A stretch of DNA of 64,000 nucleotides from contig OZ241384.1 of assembly GCA_965200805.1 (NCBI GenBank), positions 124,001-188,000 of the forward strand. Reading direction: 5' to 3'. Positions within the stretch are counted from its first letter, which is position 1; each line of letters starts with the position of its first letter. Origin of the DNA: MPNP01 sp026709725 (GTDB taxonomy: Bacteria; Pseudomonadota; Alphaproteobacteria; Rhodobacterales; Rhodobacteraceae). Below, piece by piece: positions 18,672 through 27,204 of this stretch. The notes under the pieces are model-generated. The model was not told the DNA's origin, did no database searches, and was given only the letters and a program-made list of their open reading frames with translations. A program made the translations under genes and the position numbers.

Positions 18672-18971
18672 ATGCCCGCCCCCGGGAGTTCCGTGCCGGC
18701 GTTGTCCGCGCCGTCGACATCGTCGAGCGGGATCTGAAACTCTGTGGATCACCGGTCCATGTCCGGCGTGAAATCATCCGCAAGCGGCATGTCGTTGAAA
18801 GGCCGCACCGGGTGGGCTCCATCTTCGTGGAGGAAGTCGAGGAGATTCCGGCCGGGGCCATCTTCAGTGCCCACGGGATTTCCCGGCGTGTGCAGGAAGA
18901 TGTCCGCTGCAATACCTCCATACCATTGGTGCCATCTGTCCCTTGGCGATCAAGGTGCACAATGAGGCGCG
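18672..18971 (+). pseudogene. Decayed ispH copy, 5' portion
   Basis: The translation follows the intact IspH at 38682: PRPREFRAGVVRAVDIV corresponds to PRPRGFCAGVVRAVDIV, then SIFVEEVEEIP, FSAHGISRRVQED and KVHNEARR. The iron-sulfur cysteine of GFCAG is Arg here, small deletions break the frame, and the copy stops abruptly at about 18971, where an IS630-like fragment begins. It lies about 200 bases after the cyclase, the same order as the cyclase remnant and intact ispH at 38.3-38.7 kb. Confidence 0.85.
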
Positions 18972-19062
18972 GCGCAATGCAGACAGGACGCCGGTCAACT
19001 GGCGGTTCAGGACGGAGGATGCCCGGATCAGGCTGAAGTCGCTGTATCCATCAATTCAATGA
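18972..19062 (+). mobile_element. IS630-like transposase, 3'-end fragment
   Basis: About 30 codons ending at TGA 19060-19062 read NADRTPVNWRFRTEDARIRL and then KSLYPSIQ, a C-terminus typical of IS630-family transposases. The segment abuts the broken ispH copy. A second, more decayed copy of the same end is at 35655-35760 on the other strand. Confidence 0.65.
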
Positions 19063-19264
19063 CGATGGGATAGTGGCCTTGGCCCTTCGCAAGTTCAGGA
19101 AGTGGATTCACTGCATTGGGATCAGGATCGCTTGACCAGTCATGGATGCGGTCCCAAGCCCTGATTGTTTCTTCGCGGTTTGCTTCCACTCTGAGTGCAG
19201 TGTCTCGAAAATCCTTTGAAGCCGACATTTGAGTCAAGAACTTTCTTTGCAACTTTCTTGACAT
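19063..19264 (-). CDS. Hypothetical small protein, possibly truncated by the IS630 fragment
   Basis: A leftward frame begins MSRKLQRKFLTQMSASKD at 19264 and continues to 19028, where its last dozen residues are antisense to the IS630 tail. The composition (charged, with an ETIRAWDRIHDWSSD core) looks like real protein, but I recognise no family. The original C-terminus was probably lost when the IS fragment arrived. The surrounding AT-rich DNA differs from the sterol operon. Confidence 0.35.
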
Positions 19265-19380
19265 GCCCGCACCGGTCAGTCGCTTGAGACAACAAAGGTT
19301 GTTGACAACTGCGCTGCAATACATAGATATGGGTTATCTATGATCATGTTGCGCGCTTTGAGATTAGAGGAAAGGGTGCC

Positions 19381-19875
19381 ATGCAAGAGCAAAACAGTAA
19401 GCGGAGTTGGAAGGATATTCCATTCGCCAATGCTCTGACTTTAATAGTTATTTTACTAAGTCTATGGCACTTTAGCAATGGCACCAACGCAAGGATTGAG
19501 TCCGTAAGCGAGAGGATTGATGGCACCAACGCAAGGCTTGAGTCCGTAAACGAGAGGATTGACGGAACCAACGCAAGGATTGAGTCCGTAAGCGAGAGGA
19601 TTGACGGAACCAACGCAAGGATTGAGTCCGTAAGCGAGAGGATTGACGGAACCAACGCAAGGATTGAGTCCGTAAGCGAGAGGATTGATGGCACCAACGC
19701 AAGGCTTGATGCAACTAATGAGAGAATTGATATTGCTCTAATGCAATTAACCGAGTTGACTGATGCTCAGCAAATAACTCAGGCTTCAGTGGAAAATTTT
19801 CAAGATGACCTTGATAGGGTGGTAAAAAGGCAGTCTGAACTTGAGGCACAAGTTCAATTAATTAATGACCAGTAG
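19381..19875 (+). CDS. Membrane-anchored coiled-coil protein with six 14-residue repeats
   Basis: The 164-residue protein has an N-terminal membrane helix (FANALTLIVILLSLWHF, about residues 17-33). Six tandem 14-residue repeats of the form GTNARIESVSERID (about 34-117) follow, then a longer heptad-like tail to the end. The layout is a single-pass anchor with an extended coiled coil, similar to small bacterial proteins of unknown function. The repeats are encoded by 42-base units with few differences, so the copy number can probably vary by slippage. The gene lies in AT-rich DNA inserted between two pieces of a broken ispH copy, so it looks acquired. Confidence 0.7.
   Translation: MQEQNSKRSWKDIPFANALTLIVILLSLWHFSNGTNARIESVSERIDGTNARLESVNERIDGTNARIESVSERIDGTNARIESVSERIDGTNARIESVSERIDGTNARLDATNERIDIALMQLTELTDAQQITQASVENFQDDLDRVVKRQSELEAQVQLINDQ
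19480..19731 (+). repeat. Six 42-bp tandem repeats inside the coiled-coil gene
   Basis: Units start at 19480, 19522, 19564, 19606, 19648 and 19690. Units 3-5 are nearly identical and unit 6 diverges in its second half. All preserve the reading frame. Unit length equals 14 codons, two heptads. Confidence 0.95.
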
Positions 19876-20043
19876 TTGAAGCTGGCGTTGGGTGCGCCCT
19901 GATCCCTTGTTGCGACAAATTTAACTGTTCTTGTAAACGTTTGTTTGCGTTATTGCTTTTGCTGCAGTTGGGTACATAATGCCCCTCAAGAAGCGTTTTT
20001 TCAGGATCATCGGCCCCGGTACCGATGATATCTGCGTGAGTCG
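19876..20043. other. Intergenic, AT-rich
   Basis: No gene is seen. It separates the coiled-coil gene from the second ispH fragment. Confidence 0.4.
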
Positions 20044-20104
20044 GCACTGGCTATTGGGACCCCGAACAGTTCCGGCTCGAACCGGCTGCGGGAGATCTGC
20101 GAAA
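20044..20104 (+). pseudogene. Decayed ispH copy, internal fragment
   Basis: It encodes IGTPNSSGSNRLREICE in frame, matching IGAQNSSNSNRLREICE of the intact IspH (bases about 39370-39422). About 300 bases of the gene are missing between this fragment and the one ending at 18971. Confidence 0.8.
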
Positions 20105-20295
20105 TCCTGAATTTCATCATTTGCCTGGTCATGATCGACGCGCGGCACTCAAGGGCCTGGCACCTGGCCTCCGGCAGGCTGTGCGTGATGCGGATATCCC
20201 GGGCCGGCCCTGGATGAGATCATGTGCGGGCAAGTCTTATGAGGACAGGCCGTCTCCGAGGTCTCTGGCAAAGCCTTCCTCACCGCACCTTGAGG
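20105..20295 (-). pseudogene. Decayed squalene synthase copy
   Basis: The + strand from AATTTCATCATTTGCCTGG through CAGGCTGTGCGTGATGCG to AAAGCCTTCCTCACC parallels 40388-40620 of the intact leftward squalene synthase gene. It directly follows the ispH fragment, so a deletion joined the two remnants. No frame remains open. Confidence 0.75.
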
Positions 20296-20399
20296 TCTGG
20301 TGCCGGCGCACGAACGTGCAGGATCCGCACATGGTGCGCCATTGGCAGGGTTGCTGGCAATGACAGCCCATCAGCACTGTCATCAATCCTCCAGCCGAG

Positions 20400-20909
20400 T
20401 CATGAATCCAGCAATCTGACTTCAATTTCCTCAGCAAGTTGCCGAGCCTGGGCTTTTGGTGTGCAGCCGCCGATGCCAACGTGCCTCCCAACGCGCCACC
20501 AGAGTCCGGGTTGCCACCGGGTGCTCATCGATTTGCCAAGAACCAGCACCATTCCATTACTGGGCTTGAAAGCAAAAAGGCTGATGTCAACGCGTTGGAT
20601 GTCATCAATACTGGCAATCAGGGTTCCATCCGTGCAACGAAGTTCATCGCCGACAAACTCAATGCAATGGGCTGTCGCCCGGTGAACACACCACGCAGCC
20701 CAAATGGCAGAGAGGGCTGCGAGACACTGGATCACAGCATAGACGCCACCCGTGGGCAGCGATGCAAGTCCCGTGAATCCAAGCAGGCACCCGCACAGTA
20801 CCAGAAACCCGATCGCCAGCCAGCGTCGTGGTGGGCTGGGCTGAACAACGATACGGTGCGCTGCCTTGTGCGCCTGTGACCGTCTTCGGGATGGTGACAT
20901 GATGGGCAT
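20400..20909 (-). CDS. Hypothetical membrane protein next to lepA
   Basis: A 169-residue protein with a basic N-terminus, two adjacent membrane helices (about residues 31-50 and 55-75), and a cytoplasmic domain that ends in GRHVGIGGCTPKAQARQLAE. The short beta-rich domain resembles small PH-like membrane-associated domains, but I cannot name a family. It lies 29 bases downstream of lepA on the same strand, probably in one transcript. Similar small membrane proteins near lepA are familiar from Rhodobacterales, which supports an alphaproteobacterial host. Confidence 0.65.
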   Translation of the reverse strand: MPIMSPSRRRSQAHKAAHRIVVQPSPPRRWLAIGFLVLCGCLLGFTGLASLPTGGVYAVIQCLAALSAIWAAWCVHRATAHCIEFVGDELRCTDGTLIASIDDIQRVDISLFAFKPSNGMVLVLGKSMSTRWQPGLWWRVGRHVGIGGCTPKAQARQLAEEIEVRLLDS

Positions 20910-20938
20910 CGGACGCTTCGCTGAGCATTGAATCAGGG

Positions 20939-22738
20939 TCAGTTTTCAACCCGCAGGGCACTGATAAAGGCCTGCTGGGGAATCTCGACCCTGCCAAACT
21001 TGCGCATGCGTTTTTTTCCGGCTTTCTGGCGATCAAGGAGTTTGCGTTTGCGTGTGAAGTCACCGCCATAACATTTGGCGGTGACATCCTTGCGGAGGGC
21101 AGACAGGGTTTCACGAGCAATGATGCGGCCACCCACAGCCGCCTGGATGGGAATTCTAAAGAGGTGACGGGGGATGAGTTCCTTGAGTTTCTCGCACATC
21201 TGCCGCCCCCGGGGCTCGGCACTGGTGCGATGAACCAGGATTGACAACGCATCTATCGGTTCTGCATTTACGAGAATTTGCAATTTGACCAGATCGCCAT
21301 CCTTGTAGCCGGTGATTGTGTAGTCGAAAGATGCATAGCCACTTGAGATTGATTTCAGCCGGTCATGAAAGTCAAACACAACCTCGTTGAGCGGCAGATC
21401 AAAACGCAGCATGGCGCGGCTGCCGTGGATGGTCAGCTCACTCTGCACCCCGCGGCGCTGATGGCAGAGTTGCATGATATCGCCGACATAGGTGTCAGGC
21501 GTAATGATGGTGGCATCGATATGGGGTTCCCTAATGTGATCAATCAGGGTAAGATCGGGAAGGTCTGCCGGGTTGTAGACCTCCCGGCAGCTGCCGTCCT
21601 TGAGGTGCACCTGATAGATGACCGAGGGTGCAGTTGTAATGAGTTCAAGGCTGTATTCCCGTTCGAGGCGTTCACGAATCACGTCAAGATGCAGAAGGCC
21701 CAGAAAGCCGCAGCGAAAGCCAAAACCCAGGGCCGTGGACGACTCCATTTCGCTGGTGAATGAGGAATCATTCAGCGAAATCTTCTCAATTGCACTGCGC
21801 AGGTTCCGGAAATCATCATTGTCAAGTGGGAAGAGGCCACAATACACCACCGGTGTTGACGGTTTAACGCCAGGGATTGCCTCCGGACAGCCCCCCCGGG
21901 CGGTTGTCACCGTATCCCCGACCACCGTATCCCTGACCTGCTTTATGGATGCTGTCAGATAGCCAATTTCACCGGCAGCGAGCCGGTCACACGCACGCAT
22001 GTCAGGGCGGAACGTCCCAAGACGGTCAAGGGTGTAGACAGCATCGGTCGCCATCATCCTGATCTGCTCTCCAGCCCTGAGACATCCATCAAAAATCCGG
22101 ACCAGAACAACCACACCAAGATAGGCATCATACCAGCTGTCAACCAGCAGGGCCTTGAGCGGGGCATTCGCATCACCTGTCGGGGCCGGCAGATGTGTCA
22201 CGATTGCCTCAAGGACATTCTCAACTCCCTCTCCGGTCTTGGCCGAAACGCAGAGAGACTCATCCGTATCAACACCAAGGACCTCGACGATCTGTTGCAA
22301 CACCCGGTCAGGTTCAGCAGCCGGTAAATCCATCTTGTTCAGGACCGGGATGATCTCATGATCAGCATCGATGGCCTGATAGGCGTTGGCCAGTGTCTGC
22401 GCCTCAACCCCCTGGGTGGCATCAACCAGAAGCAGGGTTCCCTCCACCGCTCGCATTGATCGTGAAACCTCGTAGGTAAAATCAACATGACCGGGTGTAT
22501 CGATAAGGTTGAGGATATACATTTTGCCATCTCTGGCTTTATATGTGATGCGCACTGTATTGGCCTTGATGGTAATCCCGCGCTCACGCTCGATCTCCAT
22601 TGTGTCGAGCAGCTGGTCCTTCATATCCCGGTCACTGACGGTACCGGAGATTTGCATGAGCCGGTCAGCCAGGGTGCTTTTTCCGTGATCAATATGTGCG
22701 ACAATCGAGAAGTTCCTGATCTCGGCGGGTGTGATCAT
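20939..22738 (-). CDS. lepA: Elongation factor 4 (LepA), ribosome back-translocase
   Basis: This GTPase of about 599 residues has the complete LepA plan: the G1 motif AHIDHGKSTLADRLM, the switch sequence DTPGHVDF, NKMDLP, then EF-G-like domains and the LepA-specific C-terminal domain (GGDFTRKRKLLDRQKAGKK). It binds ribosomes and influences translocation. Length and motifs are normal. The start MITPAEIRNF (22738) fits the family better than the ATG nine bases upstream at 22747. It is likely co-transcribed with the membrane protein downstream. Confidence 0.97.
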   Translation of the reverse strand: MITPAEIRNFSIVAHIDHGKSTLADRLMQISGTVSDRDMKDQLLDTMEIERERGITIKANTVRITYKARDGKMYILNLIDTPGHVDFTYEVSRSMRAVEGTLLLVDATQGVEAQTLANAYQAIDADHEIIPVLNKMDLPAAEPDRVLQQIVEVLGVDTDESLCVSAKTGEGVENVLEAIVTHLPAPTGDANAPLKALLVDSWYDAYLGVVVLVRIFDGCLRAGEQIRMMATDAVYTLDRLGTFRPDMRACDRLAAGEIGYLTASIKQVRDTVVGDTVTTARGGCPEAIPGVKPSTPVVYCGLFPLDNDDFRNLRSAIEKISLNDSSFTSEMESSTALGFGFRCGFLGLLHLDVIRERLEREYSLELITTAPSVIYQVHLKDGSCREVYNPADLPDLTLIDHIREPHIDATIITPDTYVGDIMQLCHQRRGVQSELTIHGSRAMLRFDLPLNEVVFDFHDRLKSISSGYASFDYTITGYKDGDLVKLQILVNAEPIDALSILVHRTSAEPRGRQMCEKLKELIPRHLFRIPIQAAVGGRIIARETLSALRKDVTAKCYGGDFTRKRKLLDRQKAGKKRMRKFGRVEIPQQAFISALRVEN

Positions 22739-22897
22739 GGCGGCCACGGCTCTCCTTCAACCTGCAACAAGCGATTCACCGGATTCACACGCAATCGTTT
22801 CGGCCCCGAGGTCTGACACCCGACTGCCTGACCGAAGGGGCTGATTCAGGAGGTCAATACCAACCCATCACCGATGATCCCCATCGCAGGCGATGTT

Positions 22898-23209
22898 TCA
22901 GTCGGAACCCGGGTCCGCATCTGCACTGTCTCCCCGGTGCCGGATGATGTCTTTCCGGATCCGGAGAGCGCGGGAGGAAAGCACCCTCCTGTCAGACTTC
23001 AGGAGAAAATCATCAAGCCCGCCACGATGATCCACACTGCGCAGGGCAGCCGCCGATACGCGCAGACGGAACGACCGACCGAGGGAATCGGACATCAGTG
23101 TCGCCATCTTGAGATTGGGCAGAAAACGCCGTTTGGTCTTGTTGTGTGCATGACTGACATTATTGCCTGTCATCACTCGCTTTCCCGTCAATTCGCACAC
23201 ACGGGCCAT
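22898..23209 (-). CDS. rpmB: 50S ribosomal protein L28
   Basis: The protein begins MARVCELTGKRVMTGNNVSHA and continues with NKTKRRFLPNL, the L28 signature, then RISAAALRSVDHRGGLDDFLL. At about 103 residues it is the longer L28 form typical of alphaproteobacteria rather than the 78-residue form of E. coli. The start is ATG 23209; an in-frame ATG three codons upstream is less likely. A DUF3108 gene nearby is a common alphaproteobacterial arrangement. Confidence 0.95.
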   Translation of the reverse strand: MARVCELTGKRVMTGNNVSHAHNKTKRRFLPNLKMATLMSDSLGRSFRLRVSAAALRSVDHRGGLDDFLLKSDRRVLSSRALRIRKDIIRHRGDSADADPGSD

Positions 23210-23473
23210 GTCAATCACTCCAGTCAGGTTTTCTTATCGGGCTGATGAATCCTCGCATCCAGAGCCTTCTAGAAAAATCCTCAGCAATGTCAATGAGGCT
23301 GAATCGCTTATCGCAAGACAGATCCCGCACAAGACTGTCATGCCAGGGGCTGTCAATTATACTCACGGCTGCTTCCTGACTGGAGATCCCGGACCGTCCC
23401 CGATTGCCGCACCTGCGGGTCAATGCGGCAGCAGAGCATCAGCGGGCGACTCATTCCGGCATCTCCATGATGA

Positions 23474-24481
23474 TCAGGGCTGGATATCGCGGCATGAGCT
23501 GAGAGCGTCAAGGATTTCACGGGCCGCTGCCATGGGACTTGTTCCGGACCGGGCCACTTCATGGGCCAGATCCTCCAATCGGGTTGCGAGGGCAGCGTCA
23601 TTCCGGATTCGATTCAGGATCTGAAGCCTGATTTCACTCTCCAGACGCTTGGCCGAATTGCGCTGGCGGCGTTCAAGCAGCGTGCCATGGTCCCGTCGCC
23701 ATGCGATCAACTCCTCAACTGATTGCCAGCAGGACATGACCGTATCTGCGCAAAGGGAGGAAACAGTCATGGCGTTCGGAACCTGATCAGGGTCGCCCCG
23801 GCGATGACGCAACAGTCTGAGAGCTGAGGCATATTCGGCACATGTCCGTCCAGCGGTGGCAGCATGTTCGCCGTCGTTCTTGGTCACAAGCACAAAATCC
23901 GCCAGCTCCATGACACCTCTCTTGATCCCCTGCAACTCATCACCACCATGCGGGGCGACAAGCAGGAGGAAGATGTCTGCAATCTCCGAGACAAGGACAT
24001 TGGTCTGCCCTGTTCCCGTCGTCTCGATGATGACAAAATCATAGCAGGCCTGCTCGCAAAGCAGGGCCGCTTCCCCCGTTCTGTCACCAACTCCATCCGT
24101 GTTGCGACCGGAAGGCGAAGGGCGAATGTAACACGCCTCATGGCGGGTCAGCTCGGACATTCGTGTTTTGTCACCCAGGATCGACCCCCCGGCAAGTGTC
24201 GAGGTCGGATCAACAGCCAGCACAGCAACCCTGTGTCCATGGCCGATCAGAATTGTCCCCAAGGTATTGATGAAGGTCGATTTGCCAACACCTGTGGCAC
24301 CGGTGATACCAATCCGAACGCTGTGGCGCAGACCCGTCGCCGCCAAATGCCTGAACAGCGTTTCGGACTTGTCCTGGTGGTCATCATGTTCGCTTTCGAC
24401 CAGTGTGATTGCTTTTGACAGCGCTGACCGGTCGCCCTTGCGCAGGCGGCTGGCCAAATTATGAATTGCAGTGTGCCTCAT
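23474..24481 (-). CDS. MeaB/ArgK-like G3E-type GTPase
   Basis: A 335-residue P-loop GTPase. GITGATGVGKSTFI is the Walker A, AVDPTS and GGSILGDKTRM follow the MeaB layout, and GDELQGIKRGVMELADF is a MeaB hallmark. MeaB protects and loads methylmalonyl-CoA mutase with adenosylcobalamin. Two motifs deviate: the G3 region reads ETTGTGQT where MeaB has ETVGVGQS, and the G4 motif reads TKND where NKAD is usual. So GTP specificity or rates may differ, or the gene may be drifting. No mutase is in the window. The start is ATG 24481, directly divergent from the DUF3108 gene. Confidence 0.85.
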   Translation of the reverse strand: MRHTAIHNLASRLRKGDRSALSKAITLVESEHDDHQDKSETLFRHLAATGLRHSVRIGITGATGVGKSTFINTLGTILIGHGHRVAVLAVDPTSTLAGGSILGDKTRMSELTRHEACYIRPSPSGRNTDGVGDRTGEAALLCEQACYDFVIIETTGTGQTNVLVSEIADIFLLLVAPHGGDELQGIKRGVMELADFVLVTKNDGEHAATAGRTCAEYASALRLLRHRRGDPDQVPNAMTVSSLCADTVMSCWQSVEELIAWRRDHGTLLERRQRNSAKRLESEIRLQILNRIRNDAALATRLEDLAHEVARSGTSPMAAAREILDALSSCRDIQP

Positions 24482-24530
24482 TATAGGCGATACTCAAGGA
24501 TGTGGTGATACAACATTTCCAAGACCCTCC

Positions 24531-25310
24531 ATGACCTCTGTCAGCCGACCGCCCCGATCAGTTGTCAATGTGTCATTACGACATCTTCTGCAAGGAATCT
24601 TGCTGGCTCTTCTCGCCATCACCGTGCCCGCAGATGCCCGTGAAATCCGCGAGGAGCGGGCCGATTTCAACATTTTCCTTTTGGGGCTGAATGTTGCCAC
24701 ACTTGTCATTGCCTCACGCAATGACGGCGAGCAATACGCTGTGACAACATCGTTCGGCAGCAGGGGATTGGCATCTCTCCTCCTGCCAACACGATACAAC
24801 ATCAGGACACGGGGATATCTGCAGGCAAACAGATTTCTTCCCACACGCTACATTGAGGAGCGGAAAACCGGAAATCAGATCATCACACGAACACTCACCT
24901 TCCAGAATGGGGCGATTGCATCGGTTGTCTATGACCCTGCTGATCTCGCTGAGCAGGAGTTTGCGAAGGAGAGCAGCCCCGGACCATCGCATGAACTGAT
25001 CAATACCCTCTACACGATTGTGCGGGACCGCAAGGAGAATCAGCTCTGCCGGGAACCCTCAGTCACGTTCAACGGAAAGGACTGGACAATTCTGGAATTT
25101 GGCGGCACCGTGCGGCAGTCACAGGAGAGCTTGACGTGTACGGCCGCAATCTTTTCGAGCGAGGACCCCGCTGCAACAGACACCGCCAGGAAGCGCTATG
25201 AACTTGAGTTCACCTATGTCCCGCATGCAACTGACGCAGGGTGGTATCAACTGGCACTGATCACAGGCGAGACCCGTACCGGCCCGATGACGATCCGTCG
25301 CCGCTTCTGA
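24531..25310 (+). CDS. DUF3108 periplasmic protein
   Basis: A 259-residue protein with an N-terminal signal peptide (hydrophobic LLQGILLALLAITVPADA, cleavage likely after ADA), followed by the DUF3108 pattern of a beta-rich envelope protein (TSFGSRGLASLL, TRGYLQANRFLPTRY). The function of the family is unknown; it is widespread in proteobacteria, often near rpmB. A GTG at 24471 in the same frame would add 20 residues and overlap the MeaB start, so I prefer the ATG. Confidence 0.8.
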   Translation: MTSVSRPPRSVVNVSLRHLLQGILLALLAITVPADAREIREERADFNIFLLGLNVATLVIASRNDGEQYAVTTSFGSRGLASLLLPTRYNIRTRGYLQANRFLPTRYIEERKTGNQIITRTLTFQNGAIASVVYDPADLAEQEFAKESSPGPSHELINTLYTIVRDRKENQLCREPSVTFNGKDWTILEFGGTVRQSQESLTCTAAIFSSEDPAATDTARKRYELEFTYVPHATDAGWYQLALITGETRTGPMTIRRRF

Positions 25311-25582
25311 CTCTGCATCACCCCTGAGGAGATGTCCTGACCCGAAGCAATAGCGTTCCGGGACAGGTTGGAGTTCAGGAAGGCCGGAACCGGCTGCCTT
25401 GACGCAGATTCGGCGTCTACTCTCCCTGCCTGATTGAATCGCGCTGTTGCGGATGCCGAGATTGGCAAATTTTGCAGCCCAGAAATCATCCGTTCATTTG
25501 ACTCGAGGCAGGTTGATATATTGTTCCTTGACACCTCAAGATCTGACAGAACACTCATCAGGATAACAGATTGACAGACCCA
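25311..25582 (-). pseudogene. Fragment of a decayed copy of the small protein gene at 26686
   Basis: Bases about 25420-25510 resemble 26705-26800: a leftward frame keeps NERMISGLQNL corresponding to NERVISGLKKF, followed by the same basic segment in broken form. The rest of the gap holds no gene. The copy is too eroded to be functional. Confidence 0.5.
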
Positions 25583-26278
25583 TCATATTAGCCTGAGCCA
25601 ATGAGGCTGAATATCAATCAATCCACTGCAGCCACTCAACTCTGCAGGCAATACCATCACATCTGCTTTTCCCACGAGCACGCCCCCTGTTGCCTCAAGA
25701 AAGGCATCATGAAAGAGTTGGGAACAGAGAATTTCGTTACGTGGAAAGTTCCTGATCAGGTTAGATGAGACCAGATTTTTTGTGTACACTTGCAATAGGA
25801 GTGTTGACAACAAAGACTGGATAACGGACCTGAAAACGCCCGTATGGCTATAGGGCATATTCAGGCGTTTCATCGCTTGGATTGCAATTCTGTATCCGTC
25901 ATCTTTGGAAACATTCATCCCACGTCGGACACGAATCCGGTGGCCGGACACATGATCATCGACTGTGCAGTAGCGGGTCCAAGGGGGGGGGCGAGCTTCA
26001 CAAATGTATCGTTCGCCGATGTAGACAGCGGCATGATGCCACTCTGAATGCCTTGTGTCGTAATTCAGTTTCCTTTGAGCACTGACAACCAGACGTTGCG
26101 CATAATTTTTCTTGATAGCGGAGAAGAGCAAAAGATCGCCGGGCAACCACCCAGAACAATCTGGAATAAAACCGAATTCCCTGACATTGGGCGGGAGTTG
26201 AGATGGGGGCTGTCGGGACGGATCCGCCAAGCCTGAATCGACAGCATCTTCCGTTTGGTCCGGATCAAGTATGAGCAC
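25583..26278 (-). CDS. Permuted papain-like (YiiX/NlpC-P60-type) cysteine hydrolase
   Basis: A 231-residue protein. The order GWLPGDLLLF, then HAAVYIGERYICEA with the His, and later EILCSQLFHDAF with the Cys, is that of circularly permuted NlpC/P60 enzymes (YiiX, LRAT-like), in which the catalytic His precedes the Cys. These hydrolyse amide or ester bonds in peptidoglycan or lipid substrates. No signal peptide is seen. The start is GTG 26278, overlapping the end of the upstream 77-residue gene by 14 bases, so the pair is probably translationally coupled. Substrate unknown. Confidence 0.7.
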   Translation of the reverse strand: MLILDPDQTEDAVDSGLADPSRQPPSQLPPNVREFGFIPDCSGWLPGDLLLFSAIKKNYAQRLVVSAQRKLNYDTRHSEWHHAAVYIGERYICEARPPPWTRYCTVDDHVSGHRIRVRRGMNVSKDDGYRIAIQAMKRLNMPYSHTGVFRSVIQSLLSTLLLQVYTKNLVSSNLIRNFPRNEILCSQLFHDAFLEATGGVLVGKADVMVLPAELSGCSGLIDIQPHWLRLI

Positions 26279-26498
26279 CAGATTCTATCAGCCTTGCAGA
26301 CTTAACGCGGCCGAGCTCATCCTCCTCTATCGCAACACCCGCACCCTTTCGGATGCCAAACTTCTTCATCGGCTCACCGCGATAACCATCCAACCAGTTT
26401 AACATGAAACCCGTCCTGCGGGGATAGTCCCCACCGTCTTCTAGTCTAACTTCGCAGAGACCGTACCTATCAACGCGGACTATTGTGCCAATCTTCAT
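26265..26498 (-). CDS. Small hypothetical protein, coupled to the YiiX-like gene
   Basis: A 77-residue protein starting MKIGTIVRVDRYGLCEV. A short beta-rich N-terminus (KOW/SH3-like in look) is followed by a charged helix. The run AGGGGGG ten bases upstream is a strong ribosome binding site and supports ATG 26498 over the GTG at 26507. The overlap with the downstream hydrolase gene suggests a shared function. I recognise no family. Confidence 0.6.
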   Translation of the reverse strand: MKIGTIVRVDRYGLCEVRLEDGGDYPRRTGFMLNWLDGYRGEPMKKFGIRKGAGVAIEEDELGRVKSARLIESGAHT

Positions 26499-26685
26499 AA
26501 GAGCCACCCCCCTGACAATAATACGAGCTTAACACGTATTCCGGTCCAAGTGAAATATCGATCTCAAAATTTGAGTGACCTGTGCCCGGATGATACAAAA
26601 TCATTTCACCCGAACCCGGTCGCAGTCGAAAACAGCATCGCCCATGACAGACGGTGTCCGGTGGATATTTGGTTCGGGGCTTGAA

Positions 26686-26997
26686 TCAGGCTGCCTTGGC
26701 GTGGTTGCGGCGTTCGCTTTCCTCACGTGAAAGTGCGACGCTGGTGCGGATACCGCGATTGACAAATTTTTTCAGGCCGGAAATCACCCGTTCGTTTGGC
26801 TCGACACCAGCACAGGTCAGGACTTCCCGACCATCCCTGGATCGTGCCCAGCGAGCAATGACCTCTTCACCGTTGCCGAACTTCTTCTGGTCGGCAATCG
26901 CATCATCAAGTGCTGCCAGAACAACCGCGGAAAAAAGTTTCCGTGCACGTGATCCCTGCTCGTAGTTGTATGCCGTATCATCTTCGGTCATCATCAA
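26686..26997 (-). CDS. Small conserved protein of Rhodobacterales type (DUF6280-like)
   Basis: A 103-residue protein with YNYEQGSRARKLFSAVVLAA, DDAIADQKKFGNG and ALSREESERR segments, which I associate with a small protein of unknown function common in Rhodobacterales (DUF6280-like). It is mainly helical and charged, with no signal or membrane segment. A partial decayed copy is at 25420-25510. The family assignment is from memory of the pattern. Confidence 0.6.
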   Translation of the reverse strand: MMMTEDDTAYNYEQGSRARKLFSAVVLAALDDAIADQKKFGNGEEVIARWARSRDGREVLTCAGVEPNERVISGLKKFVNRGIRTSVALSREESERRNHAKAA

Positions 26998-27204
26998 TTC
27001 CTCTACTCGTTCCCGTCAGTCATGGGCACCGGTCAATGGCCGGATTCTCCCAGGACTGTACCGCTCTTTGTTTCGCACCATCGCAACACACAACCCGCCG
27101 GCAACATGATACTGATCGCCGGGCGCGGCTGGGTTGAATTATAGAGTCGGGACACTGTAACAGGTTCGTCAGTGTAAATCAAGATGTTTTGCAGGGCTGG
27201 GACC

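Noticed and set aside
17279..18673. 464-codon open frame antisense to the cyclase
   Set aside because: Same reason; the + strand frame carries QW repeats and the catalytic motif.
19480..19731. Tandem repeats as a CRISPR array
   Set aside because: Units are contiguous without spacers and encode a regular coiled coil in frame.
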